DNA of 64,000 bases from Nocardioides mangrovi (GTDB lineage Bacteria > Actinomycetota > Actinomycetes > Propionibacteriales > Nocardioidaceae), in the NCBI RefSeq assembly GCF_020073815.1, contig NZ_JAIQZJ010000014.1:62001-126000 (forward strand), read 5' to 3'. Positions 55,571 to 64,000 of this stretch are shown in pieces. Position 1 is the first letter of the stretch; each line of letters opens with the position of its first letter. The notes under the pieces are model-generated. The model ran no database searches and was not told where the DNA came from. It worked only from the letters and a program-made list of their open reading frames with translations. Position numbers and translations under genes: made by a program.

Positions 55571-56398
55571 ATGGCCAACATCCGCGCCGTCTACGACCGG
55601 CCCGCCCGCTTCCTCGACGACCTCGGCGCCGAGCTCCTCTTCTTCATCAAGGCCCTCGCCTGGACCCCCCGGACGATCCGCCGCTACAAGAAGGAGATCC
55701 TCCGCATCCTGGCCGAGGTCACCCTCGGCTCGGGCGCGCTCGCCGTCATCGGCGGCACCGTCGGCGTCATCACCGCGATGTGCTTCTTCACCGGCACCGA
55801 GGTGGGGCTCCAGGGGTACGCCGCGCTCGACCAGCTGGGCACCGCCGCGCTGTCGGGCTTCGTCTCGGCCTACTTCAACACCCGTGAGATCGCTCCGGTG
55901 GTCGCCGGCATCGCCCTCGCCGCGACCGTCGGCTGCGGCTTCACCGCACAGCTCGGTGCGATGCGGATCTCCGAGGAGGTCGACGCCCTCGAGGTGATGG
56001 CGATCCCGTCGCTGCCCTTCCTGGTGACGACCCGCATCATCGGCGGCCTGATCGCGATCGTCCCGCTCTACGTGGTCGGCCTGCTGGCGTCGTACTTCGC
56101 GACGAGGCTGACCGTCACGCAGTTCTTCGGGCAGAGCACCGGCACCTACGACCACTACTTCAACACGTTCCTGCCGCCCGGTGACGTGCTGTGGTCCTTC
56201 GGCAAGGTGCTCGTCTTCGCGGTCGCGGTCATCCTGATCCACTGCTACCACGGCTACAACGCCTCCGGCGGTCCCGCCGGCGTCGGCGTCGCGGTCGGCA
56301 AGGCGGTCCGCACGAGCATCGTCGCCATCAACGTCATCGACCTCTTCCTCTCGATGGCGATCTGGGGCGCCTCGACGACGGTGAGGCTCGCCGGATGA
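55571..56398 (+). CDS. MlaE/YrbE family permease, second (YrbEB)
   Basis: A 275-residue permease paralogous to YrbEA: GGTVGVITAMCFFTGTEVGL, TREIAPVVAGIALAATVGCG and AQLGAMRISEEVDALEVMAI, the last being the conserved ATPase-coupling region. The C-terminal GYNASGGPAGVGVAVGKAVR matches YrbE1B. It overlaps mceA by ATGA. Confidence 0.93.
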   Translation: MANIRAVYDRPARFLDDLGAELLFFIKALAWTPRTIRRYKKEILRILAEVTLGSGALAVIGGTVGVITAMCFFTGTEVGLQGYAALDQLGTAALSGFVSAYFNTREIAPVVAGIALAATVGCGFTAQLGAMRISEEVDALEVMAIPSLPFLVTTRIIGGLIAIVPLYVVGLLASYFATRLTVTQFFGQSTGTYDHYFNTFLPPGDVLWSFGKVLVFAVAVILIHCYHGYNASGGPAGVGVAVGKAVRTSIVAINVIDLFLSMAIWGASTTVRLAG

Positions 56399-57663
56399 GG
56401 TTCAAGCTCCTCGGCGTGGTCTTCCTGTGCCTGCTCCTGGCAGGCGTCTACCTCACCTACGCCGTCTTCACGAAGAAGTTCGCCTCCTACGACAAGGTGA
56501 CCCTGGAGACCTCGACGATCGGGCTCCAGCTGCCCAACCGCGCCGACGTGAAGATCCGCGGCGTCATCGTCGGCGAGGTGCTCGGCTTCGAGCCCACCGA
56601 CGACGGGGCCGACGTCACCCTCGGCATCTACCCCGACCAGCTCGACACGATCCCGGCCGACGTCAGCGGCTCGATCGTGCCCAAGACCCTGTTCGGCGAG
56701 AAGTACGTCTCGCTGGTCGTCCCCGACGACCCGGGCACCGGCCACCTCGAGGCCGGCCAGACGATCGAGAAGACCGCGGTCTCCGTCGAGGTCGAGAAGG
56801 TCCTCTCCGACCTCTACCCCCTGCTGCGCACCGTCCAGCCCGCCGAGATCAACCAGACGCTCAACGCGCTCTCGACCGCGCTGGAGGGCCGGGGCAAGGA
56901 GCTGGGCGACAACATCGAGACGCTCAACAGCTACCTCAAGCGGATCAACCCGCAGATCCCGCAGCTCATCGACGACCTCCGCCTCACCGCGCAGGTCTCC
57001 GACACCTACGCCGACGTGATGCCGCAGATCGCCCAGATCATCGACGACACCGTGACCACGACCGGCACCCTCGAGGACCGCGAGGACCAGCTGCACGCGC
57101 TCTTCCAGGACGTCTCGTCCTTCTCCGACACCGCCCGCGACTTCCTCGACGACAACGGCGACAACATCATCCGGCTCGGCCAGGTCAGCCAGCAGCAGCT
57201 GAGGGTCTTCGCGAAGTACTCCCCGGAGTTCTCATGCCTGACCAAGGGCATCGTCAACGCCGGCAAGCTCCAGGCCGAGGCGTTCCGCGGCTTCACGCTG
57301 CACATCGTCCTCGAGACGCTGCCGCACCAGCCGCGCGCCTACAACGCCAACGACAAGCCGCACTTCGGCGAGGACCGCGGCCCCAGCTGCCTGCACCTGC
57401 CCAACCCGCCGTGGAACCAGTCCAACCCGGTGCGCCACCAGCCCAACTTCGACGACGGCGTCGACGAGCCGACCGGCAAGGGCACCGACCGGGTCGCGCC
57501 CAACCAGTTCTTCCGCACCGGCCCGGTCGGCAGCGAGAAGGAGGCCGACGTCCTGCGGTCGCTGCTCGGCCCGGTGCTCGGCGTCAGCGACGCGGACGTG
57601 CCCGACCTCGGCCTGCTCCTGGTCGGCCCGATGGCACGGGGAGCGAAGGTGTCGCTGCGATGA
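56395..57663 (+). CDS. Mce family protein, MceA position
   Basis: A 422-residue protein with a short N-terminal membrane anchor (LLGVVFLCLLLAGVYLTYAV), an MCE domain at about residues 35-115 (QLPNRADVKIRGVIVGEVLG, FGEKYVSLVVP), a long helical region forming the needle, and a cysteine-bearing C-terminal segment (KYSPEFSCLTKG ... GPSCLHLPNPPW). Six such proteins assemble into a hexameric tunnel across the envelope. It overlaps its neighbours on both sides by four bases. Confidence 0.9.
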   Translation: MRFKLLGVVFLCLLLAGVYLTYAVFTKKFASYDKVTLETSTIGLQLPNRADVKIRGVIVGEVLGFEPTDDGADVTLGIYPDQLDTIPADVSGSIVPKTLFGEKYVSLVVPDDPGTGHLEAGQTIEKTAVSVEVEKVLSDLYPLLRTVQPAEINQTLNALSTALEGRGKELGDNIETLNSYLKRINPQIPQLIDDLRLTAQVSDTYADVMPQIAQIIDDTVTTTGTLEDREDQLHALFQDVSSFSDTARDFLDDNGDNIIRLGQVSQQQLRVFAKYSPEFSCLTKGIVNAGKLQAEAFRGFTLHIVLETLPHQPRAYNANDKPHFGEDRGPSCLHLPNPPWNQSNPVRHQPNFDDGVDEPTGKGTDRVAPNQFFRTGPVGSEKEADVLRSLLGPVLGVSDADVPDLGLLLVGPMARGAKVSLR

Positions 57664-58694
57664 AGCTCCTCGACAAGCGGACCACGTCCGACCTGGTGAA
57701 GCTGCTGATCTTCATCCTCGTCACCACGCTGGCGACCGGCGTCCTGGTCGTCATGATCGGCAACATCTCCTTCGCGCCGAAGACCGAGTACAAAGCGGTC
57801 TTCGCCGACGCGACCGGCGTCGTGAAGGGTGACGACATCCGGATCGCGGGCGTCAAGGTCGGCACCGTCAAGAACGTCTCGATCGTCGACCGGACCCGCG
57901 CGCTGGTGACCTTCGACGTCGACGACACCACCTCGCTGACCAAGGCGACGCACGCGACGATCCGCTACCGGAACCTCGTCGGCCAGCGCTACATCGCCCT
58001 CGACGACACCATCGGCGACGACGCCGTGCTGGAGTCGGGCGACACGATCCCGATCTCCCAGACCTCCCCGGCGCTCGACCTCACCGTGCTCTTCAACGGG
58101 TTCAAGCCGCTCTTCCAGGCGCTGAGCCCGGCGGACATCAACAAGCTCTCCTACGAGATCGTCCAGGTCTTCCAGGGCGAGGGCGGCACGCTCGAGGGGC
58201 TGCTCGCCCACACCGCCTCGGTCACCTCGACCCTGGCCGACCGCGACCAGGTGATCGGCGAGCTGATCGACAACCTCAACCAGGTCCTGGACCACATCGG
58301 CGACCGCGACGACCAGCTCAGCGACCTGATCACGACGTTCCGCACCTTCGTCGGAGGGCTCAAGGACGACCGCCACGCGATCCTCGGGTCGCTCGACCAG
58401 ATCTCGGACCTCTCGGTGCAGACCGCCGACCTGGTGTCCGGCATCCGCGAGCCGTTCGTCGACGACATCAAGCAGCTGCGCCGGGTCGCCGGCTACCTCG
58501 ACCGCGGCAAGTCCGAGCTCGACCGGGCCCTGCAGGTGCTCCCGATCAAGCTCAACAAGGTCGGCCGCACCGCGACGTACGGCTCGTGGTTCAACTTCTA
58601 CCTCTGCCACTTCCAGGGCCGGGTCCGGCTGCCGGGCGGCCGGTCCGTGCCGGTGGACTACAGCGCTGGCAGCGACAGGTGTGATCTGGGGTGA
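57660..58694 (+). CDS. Mce family protein, MceB position
   Basis: A 344-residue protein: anchor LVKLLIFILVTTLATGVLVV, MCE domain at about 35-120 (GVVKGDDIRIAGVKVGTVKN, RNLVGQRYIALDD), then a helical shaft with heptad-like leucines (LADRDQVIGELIDNLNQVLD). It ends with the FYLCHFQGRVRLPGG tail seen in MceB proteins. It is coupled to MceA by a four-base overlap, and the next gene starts seven bases after its stop. Confidence 0.9.
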   Translation: MKLLDKRTTSDLVKLLIFILVTTLATGVLVVMIGNISFAPKTEYKAVFADATGVVKGDDIRIAGVKVGTVKNVSIVDRTRALVTFDVDDTTSLTKATHATIRYRNLVGQRYIALDDTIGDDAVLESGDTIPISQTSPALDLTVLFNGFKPLFQALSPADINKLSYEIVQVFQGEGGTLEGLLAHTASVTSTLADRDQVIGELIDNLNQVLDHIGDRDDQLSDLITTFRTFVGGLKDDRHAILGSLDQISDLSVQTADLVSGIREPFVDDIKQLRRVAGYLDRGKSELDRALQVLPIKLNKVGRTATYGSWFNFYLCHFQGRVRLPGGRSVPVDYSAGSDRCDLG

Positions 58695-58701
58695 GCGAGC
58701 G

Positions 58702-59670
58702 ATGAGCACCTCCTTCCGCGAGAAGAACCCGGTCGTGATCGGGGCGGTCAGCCTCGCCGTCATCGCACTGCTGGTGATGGCGGCGTTCCGGGCGCAGGAC
58801 CTCCCGCTGATCGGCGGGGGCGACACCTACTACGCGGCGTTCTCCGAGTCCGGCGGCCTCAAGGCCGACGACGAGGTCCGGATCGCCGGCGTGCGGGTCG
58901 GGAAGGTCGAGAGCGTCGAGCTCGAGGGCGACCACGTCCGCGTGGCCTTCCGGGTCGACACCGACTCCGACTTCGGCAGCGACACCCGCGCCGCGATCAA
59001 GGTGAAGACGCTGCTCGGTGCCATGTACCTCGCGCTCGAGCCGGCCGGCGACGACCAGCTCTCCGCCGGGTCGGAGATCCCGGTCGACCACACCAGCTCG
59101 CCGTACGACGTCGTCGACGCGTTCTCCGGGCTGGCCGAGACCTCCGAGCGGATCGACACCGACCAGCTCGCCAAGTCGCTCACGACGCTGGCCGACCTGA
59201 CCCGCAACACCCCGGAGGAGTTCCGCAAGGCCCTCGACGGGGTCTCCCGCCTCTCCTCGAACATCGCCGCGCGCGACGACCAGATCAACACCCTGCTCAA
59301 GAACCTCGACCGCGTCTCGACCGTGCTCGACGACCGCGACCAGGACATCGTCGGCCTGATGAAGGACTCCGACGTGCTCTTCCGTGCGCTCGTCGCTCGG
59401 CGCGACGCCGTGCACAACCTGCTGGTCTCCACGAGCAGGCTCTCCCAGGAGCTGACGACCCTGATCGAGCAGAGCCGCGACGACCTCAAGCCCGCCCTCG
59501 ACCACCTGCACAACGTGCTCGAGGTGCTCAACAAGAACGAGGACAACCTGGACAACAGCCTGCGGCTGATGGCGCCGTTCTACCGGGTCTTCGCGAGCAC
59601 GCTCGGCAACGGCCCGTGGTTCGACACCTACATCCAGAACATGCCTCCGGCCCCGCAGGTGGGTGGCTGA
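58702..59670 (+). CDS. Mce family protein, MceC position
   Basis: A 322-residue protein with anchor VVIGAVSLAVIALLVMAAFR, MCE domain (GGLKADDEVRIAGVRVGKVE, TLLGAMYLALEPA) and a helical shaft (NLDRVSTVLDDRDQDIVGLM). The C-terminus closes with YRVFASTLGNGPWFDTYIQN. ATG 58702 follows GGGGTGAG; an in-frame GTG at 58681 would overlap MceB. Confidence 0.9.
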   Translation: MSTSFREKNPVVIGAVSLAVIALLVMAAFRAQDLPLIGGGDTYYAAFSESGGLKADDEVRIAGVRVGKVESVELEGDHVRVAFRVDTDSDFGSDTRAAIKVKTLLGAMYLALEPAGDDQLSAGSEIPVDHTSSPYDVVDAFSGLAETSERIDTDQLAKSLTTLADLTRNTPEEFRKALDGVSRLSSNIAARDDQINTLLKNLDRVSTVLDDRDQDIVGLMKDSDVLFRALVARRDAVHNLLVSTSRLSQELTTLIEQSRDDLKPALDHLHNVLEVLNKNEDNLDNSLRLMAPFYRVFASTLGNGPWFDTYIQNMPPAPQVGG

Positions 59671-59671
59671 C

Positions 59672-60808
59672 ATGGCGATCCTCAAGCGCGTCGTCGTCCC
59701 GGCCGTGATCGCGCTGCTCCTCGTGGCGGCGGCGTTCACGATGTTCCGCAGCGACGACACCAAGACCCTCACCGCCCACTTCCCGCGGACCGTCTCGGTC
59801 TACGAGGGTAGCGACGTCCGCGTGCTCGGCGTCCCGATCGGCCACGTCGACACGGTGACCCCGTCCGGGACCGACGTCGTGGTGACCATGTCCTACGACG
59901 CGGACGTGAAGATCCCCGCGAACGCCAAGGCGGCGATCGTCGCGCCGTCGATCGTCGGTGACCGCTTCATCCAGCTCACGCCCGTCTACCAGGGCGGCGA
60001 GCAGCTCGCCGACGGCGCGACCCTGTCGGAGGACAAGACCGCCGTCCCGCTCGAGCTCGACCAGATCTACACCAGCCTCGACGACCTCACCGTCGCGCTC
60101 GGCCCGACCGGCGCCAACCAGGACGGCGCCCTGTCGGACCTGCTCGAGACCACGGCGGAGAACTTCGGCGGCCAGGGGGCGAAGTTCCACCAGACCATCC
60201 AGGACTTCGGCAAGCTGAGCCAGACCCTCGACGACAACAAGGACGAGCTGTTCGGGTCCGCCCGCAAGCTCGAGGGCTTCATCAACACGCTCGCGACGAA
60301 GGACAAGACCGTCCGCCGCTTCAACCAGTCGCTCTCCGACGTGTCCTCGATGCTCTCCGGCGAGCGGCAGGAGCTGTCCGCGTCGCTGAAGAACCTGGCG
60401 ACCGCCCTCGGGCAGGTCTCCTCGTTCGTGAAGGAGAACAAGGAGGCCCTGGGCGAGAACATCTCCGGTCTCGACCGGGTCTCGAAGGTGCTGGTCAAGC
60501 GCCGTGGTGAGCTCGACCAGATCCTCGACAACGCCCCGCTGGCGCTCAACAACCTGGCCCTCACCTACAACCCGGAGGCCGGCACCCTCGACACCAACGC
60601 CAACCTCGGCAACGTCGTGGACCAGGTGCAGTCCGACCCCTCGCTCTTCCTGTGCACCGTCCTCGGCGAGGAGGACCCGTCCGGCGCGCTGTGCGACCTC
60701 GTCAAGCAGGCACTGCCGCGGCCCGCCGCGCTGAAGAAGGGCGGCTCCGCGACGCCGGCGAACTTCGACGCGAGCCTGGGCGGACTCGTGGAGGGGGACG
60801 ACCGATGA
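59672..60808 (+). CDS. Mce family protein, MceD position
   Basis: A 378-residue protein: anchor VVVPAVIALLLVAAAFTMF, MCE domain (SVYEGSDVRVLGVPIGHVDT, SIVGDRFIQLTPVY), a long helical shaft (LDRVSKVLVKRRGELDQILD) and a Pro/Ala-rich tail. A cysteine pair lies near the end (LFLCTVLGEEDPSGALCDLV). It overlaps the lipoprotein Mce gene downstream by ATGA. Confidence 0.9.
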   Translation: MAILKRVVVPAVIALLLVAAAFTMFRSDDTKTLTAHFPRTVSVYEGSDVRVLGVPIGHVDTVTPSGTDVVVTMSYDADVKIPANAKAAIVAPSIVGDRFIQLTPVYQGGEQLADGATLSEDKTAVPLELDQIYTSLDDLTVALGPTGANQDGALSDLLETTAENFGGQGAKFHQTIQDFGKLSQTLDDNKDELFGSARKLEGFINTLATKDKTVRRFNQSLSDVSSMLSGERQELSASLKNLATALGQVSSFVKENKEALGENISGLDRVSKVLVKRRGELDQILDNAPLALNNLALTYNPEAGTLDTNANLGNVVDQVQSDPSLFLCTVLGEEDPSGALCDLVKQALPRPAALKKGGSATPANFDASLGGLVEGDDR

Positions 60809-62235
60809 CGCCCACGAAGCTCCTCCGCGCCCTCGTGGCCGTGCTCGCCGGTGCGCTGCTGCTCACCGGCTGCGACTTCGACGTCTACAAGCTGCCGCTC
60901 CCGGGCGGCACCGATGTCGGTTCCGACCCGATCACGGTGACCGCGGAGTTCCACGACGTGCTCGACCTCGTGCCGAAGTCGACGGTGAAGGTCAACGACG
61001 TGAGCGTGGGTGAGGTGACCGACGTCGACCTCGACGGCGAGCACGCCACCGTCACGATGAAGCTGCGCAAGGACGTCGACCTCCCGGCCAACGCGATCGC
61101 CGAGATCCGGCAGACCAGCCTGCTCGGCGAGAAGTTCGTCTCGCTCTCCCCGCCCACCGACGGGACGCCGGAGGGCACGCTCGCGGACGGCGCCGACATC
61201 CCGCTCGACCGCACGGGCCGCAACCCGGAGGTCGAGGAGGTGCTCGGCGCGCTGAGCCTGCTCCTCAACGGCGGTGGCGTCGCGCAGCTCAAGACGATCG
61301 CAGACGAGGTCAACAAGGCGCTCGACGGGCACGAGGACGCCGCCCGGTCGGTGCTCACCCAGATCGCCGACTTCATGACCCAGCTCGACGACCACAAGCA
61401 GGACATCGTCGACGCGATCGACTCCGTCAACCGGCTCGCCCGGTCCACCCGCGAGCAGGAGGACTCCATCGACTCGGCCCTCGACGAGCTGCCGAGCGCG
61501 CTGACCTCGCTGGACCAGCAGCGGGCCGACCTGGTCAAGATGCTCAAGTCCCTCGACCACCTCGGCGACGTCGGGGTCCGCGTGATCAGCGCGTCCAAGG
61601 ACGCCACCATCGAGTCGCTGCGCCAGCTCAACCCGGTGCTGACCGAGCTCGGCAACGCGGGCGACGACTTCGTGAAGTCGTTCAACGTCTTCCTCACCTA
61701 CCCGTTCGTCGACGAGGTCGTGGGCCGGGACCCGCAGGTGGCCCGCAACCTGCACATGGGCGACTACACCAACCTCTCCATCGAGCTCGACGTCGACCTC
61801 TCCGGCGGCGTCACCGGGGCGCCGACCGAGCTGCCGACCCTGCTGCCCGGTGACCTCGACCCGACCAAGCTGGTCGACCGGGTCACCAAGTGCATCCGCA
61901 GCGGCGACATCACCAGCAAGCCCTGCACCAAGCTGCTCAAGACCGTCCAGGGCCTCAACAAGCTCAAGGAGAAGTGCCTGAAGAAGAAGGCGAGCAAGAC
62001 CGTCGTCTGCCAGGCGCTCAACCAGCTGCCCGGCCTGCCCGACGTGCCGGGGGTCGGTGACGCCCTCGGCCAGGTCCCGATCGTCGGTGACCTGCTCGGC
62101 CTCGGCCGTCCGGCCACCGGCCAGACGCAGGCCGCCGGGAAGCAGGGCCACGGCCCGACCATGGGCCAGCTCAGCCGCGCCTTCGACCCGGCGCTCGTCC
62201 AGCTCCTCGTCCCGGGGATGGTGACCCAGCGATGA
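60805..62235 (+). CDS. Mce family lipoprotein, MceE (LprK-like) position
   Basis: A 476-residue lipoprotein: signal with lipobox LLTGC (cysteine 23), MCE domain (LVPKSTVKVNDVSVGEVTDV, SLLGEKFVSLSPP), helical shaft, and a C-terminal region with two cysteine pairs (TKCIRSGDITSKPCTKLL; EKCLKKKASKTVVCQAL). MceE is the lipidated member of each mce set. It overlaps mceF by four bases. Confidence 0.92.
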   Translation: MTPTKLLRALVAVLAGALLLTGCDFDVYKLPLPGGTDVGSDPITVTAEFHDVLDLVPKSTVKVNDVSVGEVTDVDLDGEHATVTMKLRKDVDLPANAIAEIRQTSLLGEKFVSLSPPTDGTPEGTLADGADIPLDRTGRNPEVEEVLGALSLLLNGGGVAQLKTIADEVNKALDGHEDAARSVLTQIADFMTQLDDHKQDIVDAIDSVNRLARSTREQEDSIDSALDELPSALTSLDQQRADLVKMLKSLDHLGDVGVRVISASKDATIESLRQLNPVLTELGNAGDDFVKSFNVFLTYPFVDEVVGRDPQVARNLHMGDYTNLSIELDVDLSGGVTGAPTELPTLLPGDLDPTKLVDRVTKCIRSGDITSKPCTKLLKTVQGLNKLKEKCLKKKASKTVVCQALNQLPGLPDVPGVGDALGQVPIVGDLLGLGRPATGQTQAAGKQGHGPTMGQLSRAFDPALVQLLVPGMVTQR

Positions 62236-63515
62236 TCACCCGCCGCACCCGCATCCAGCTGCTGATCTTCGTGGCCATCACGCTGCTCGGCGTCAGCTAC
62301 GTCGGTGCCCGCTACGCGCGGCTCGACCGGGTCTTCCTCGACGACCACTACACCGTGGTCGCCCACTTCCAGCAGTCCGGCGGCATGTTCGCGGGCGGCG
62401 AGGTGTCCTACCGGGGCGTCCAGGTCGGCCAGGTGGGGAAGATGGAGCTGACCGACGACGGCGTCGACATCTACCTCGACATCGACAACAGCCACCAGGA
62501 CATCCCCGCGGACACGCTCGCGGTGGTGGCCAACCGGTCGGCGGTGGGCGAGCAGTTCGTCGACCTCCAGCCCAAGACCGACTCCGCGCCGTACCTCGGC
62601 GAGGACTCGCAGATCCCGATGGCCGACACCCGCACCCCACTGCCCACCGAGAAGTTCCTCGCCGACCTCTCCGACACCGTCAGCTCGGTCGACCGGCAGG
62701 CGCTCTCGACGACCGTCGGGGAGCTCGGCAAGGCCTTCGGCGGCACCGGGCAGGACCTCCAACGGATCATCGACACCGGCAACGCCTTCATCAAGGAGGC
62801 GGACAAGAACTTCGACGTCACGACCTCGCTGATCCGCGACAGCAACACCGTGCTCCGCACCCAGGTCGACTCGGCGAGCGCGATCCGCAACTTCGCCAGC
62901 CAGCTGAGCCTCTTCAGCGGCTCCCTGGCGGGCTCGGACAAGGCGCTGCGGCAGGTGATCGACGAGGGCTCCGCCACCGCCAACCAGCTGCGCACCTTCC
63001 TCGAGGACAACCGCGTCGACCTCGCCGACCTGATCAACAACCTGGTCACCACCGGCGACGTCATCGTCAAGCACCTCGACGGCATCGCGCAGATCCTGGT
63101 GGTCTACCCGTACGTCGTCGAGGGCGGCTTCACCGTCGTGTCGAAGTCGCCGGACACCGGCCTGTACGACGCGCACTTCGGCCTGATCCTGACCAACAAC
63201 CCGGTCTGCCACCAGGGCTACGAGGGCACCGACACGCGGCCGCCGAGCGACGGCAGCAACCGGCCGATGAACACCAAGGCCGGGTGCACCGAGCCGATCA
63301 CCGAGAGCAACGCCCGCGGCCCCCAGAACCTCGACCGGGCCGGTGCGTCCTACCGCGCCCCGGTCGCGTCGTACGACCCGGAGACCGGGAAGCTGCACTG
63401 GGGGTCGAAGGTGGATTCAGCGGAGGCCCAGCCGGGAACGCTGGCACCGCAGAGCCTGGGAGAGGAGGGGTGGAAGTGGCTGTATCTCCAGCCGTTGACC
63501 GCGAGCCGGAGGTGA
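62232..63515 (+). CDS. Mce family protein, MceF position
   Basis: A 427-residue protein: anchor LLIFVAITLLGVSYVGARYA, MCE domain (GMFAGGEVSYRGVQVGQVGK, SAVGEQFVDLQP), helical shaft, and the C-terminal cysteine pair NNPVCHQGYEG/NTKAGCTEPI. The shared FAGGEVSYRGVQVG form is typical of MceF. Its 3' end overlaps the Mce-associated gene by 40 bases. Confidence 0.92.
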   Translation: MITRRTRIQLLIFVAITLLGVSYVGARYARLDRVFLDDHYTVVAHFQQSGGMFAGGEVSYRGVQVGQVGKMELTDDGVDIYLDIDNSHQDIPADTLAVVANRSAVGEQFVDLQPKTDSAPYLGEDSQIPMADTRTPLPTEKFLADLSDTVSSVDRQALSTTVGELGKAFGGTGQDLQRIIDTGNAFIKEADKNFDVTTSLIRDSNTVLRTQVDSASAIRNFASQLSLFSGSLAGSDKALRQVIDEGSATANQLRTFLEDNRVDLADLINNLVTTGDVIVKHLDGIAQILVVYPYVVEGGFTVVSKSPDTGLYDAHFGLILTNNPVCHQGYEGTDTRPPSDGSNRPMNTKAGCTEPITESNARGPQNLDRAGASYRAPVASYDPETGKLHWGSKVDSAEAQPGTLAPQSLGEEGWKWLYLQPLTASRR

Positions 63516-64000
63516 CCGAGTCCGCACCGGTCGTCACCGCGCCGACCGAGGAGCGCCGTTCGGGCGTCTTCCGGATCGCGCTGCTAGGCGTGCTGGTCCT
63601 CGCCCTGCTCGCGTCCGCGGGGGTGCTCGTCTGGCTGCTCGCCGACCGGCGTGGCACCGCCGACGCGACGCAGTCCGAGCGCGAGGCCGTGATGTCCCGC
63701 ACCGACCAGTTCGTGCTCCGCGTCAACACCTTCGGCCCCAACGACCTCGACGCCCAGGACAAGCTCACGACCTACCAGCAGCAGGTCGAGGACGTGATCA
63801 CCCCGAAGTTCGCCAGCGACTTCGAGAGCGACGGGCTGCCGGTCGCCGAGCAGCTCGTCGGCAGGGCCGGCTACGGCCGGGTCGCGAAGGTCCTCGGCAC
63901 CGGCGTCGAGTCGATCGACTCCGACTCCGCGACCGTCATCGTCGCCGCCACCCTGACCGCCAGCTACCCCGACCCGAAGCACCCGAACGACGCCGACAAG
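63476..64000 (+). CDS. Mce-associated membrane protein, N-terminal part (truncated by window edge)
   Basis: 175 residues are visible, in frame to the window end. A Pro/Val/Glu-rich cytoplasmic start (MAVSPAVDREPEVTESAPVV) is followed by one membrane helix (RIALLGVLVLALLASAGVLV, about residues 34-53) and an outside alpha+beta domain (FVLRVNTFGPNDLDAQDKLT), as in Mam proteins that stabilise Mce complexes. AGGAGG lies eight bases before the GTG. The 40-base overlap with mceF implies coupling. Confidence 0.85.
   Translation, partial: MAVSPAVDREPEVTESAPVVTAPTEERRSGVFRIALLGVLVLALLASAGVLVWLLADRRGTADATQSEREAVMSRTDQFVLRVNTFGPNDLDAQDKLTTYQQQVEDVITPKFASDFESDGLPVAEQLVGRAGYGRVAKVLGTGVESIDSDSATVIVAATLTASYPDPKHPNDADK

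Overview
The window comes from a high-GC Gram-positive bacterium of the Actinobacteria, most likely Nocardioides or a close relative. The support is the very high GC content, GTG and TTG starts, the actinobacterial rpmG-hadA-hadB / tRNA-Trp-secE-nusG-rplK-rplA-rplJ-rplL arrangement, a complete mce lipid-import operon, an F420-type (Ddn-like) reductase and an actinobacterial-type aspartate aminotransferase. No phage, insertion sequence, integron or CRISPR array is visible. The window is cut inside a response-regulator-like gene on the left and inside an Mce-associated membrane protein on the right.

Region 1 (1-18014) is a mosaic of short metabolic and regulatory units. It holds a small zincin; a DUF1295 (steroid 5-alpha-reductase-like) membrane protein coupled to an NDH-2-like flavoprotein behind a KstR-like box; a TetR/ABC-2-like membrane pair; a lactate 2-monooxygenase-like enzyme; an RTX-repeat secreted protein; fused isobutyryl-CoA mutase (icmF) overlapping a signal-less BtuF-like protein; a CHAP-like secreted hydrolase; a hexapeptide acyltransferase; a ZIP transporter and phosphodiesterase; a MarR/ClC divergent pair; a TerD protein; and a TetR/cupin pair.

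Region 2 (18018-26900) is catabolic. Homogentisate dioxygenase (hmgA), fumarylacetoacetase (fahA) and an unrecognised protein fused to fahA by a 4-base overlap belong to tyrosine/homogentisate breakdown. An IclR regulator then separates them from a five-gene cluster (NTF2-like, two SDRs, a KstD/fumarate-reductase-like flavoprotein and an MFS transporter) of unknown substrate. Each divergent promoter carries a clear palindrome.

Region 3 (26976-43062) has a YdeP-type molybdopterin oxidoreductase with a pirin; an aldehyde dehydrogenase, DUF779 protein and GAF regulator; DNA glycosylase Tag; an alpha/beta hydrolase; and an overlapping zwf-edd-eda Entner-Doudoroff operon facing a ROK regulator. 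A DoxX-like protein and an amidase follow.

Region 4 (43096-53629) is housekeeping: tRNA-Thr, tRNA-Met, rpmG, hadA, hadB, murB, then three genes on the opposite strand (DUF4190 protein, adenosine deaminase, aspartate aminotransferase), then tRNA-Trp, secE, nusG, rplK, rplA, rplJ and rplL. The rplJ leader is highly structured and ends in a perfect hairpin that hides the ribosome binding site.

Region 5 (53808-64000) is one tightly overlapped mce operon: ATPase, two YrbE permeases, MceA-F and an Mce-associated protein. Together they would form an envelope-spanning importer for lipids or sterols.
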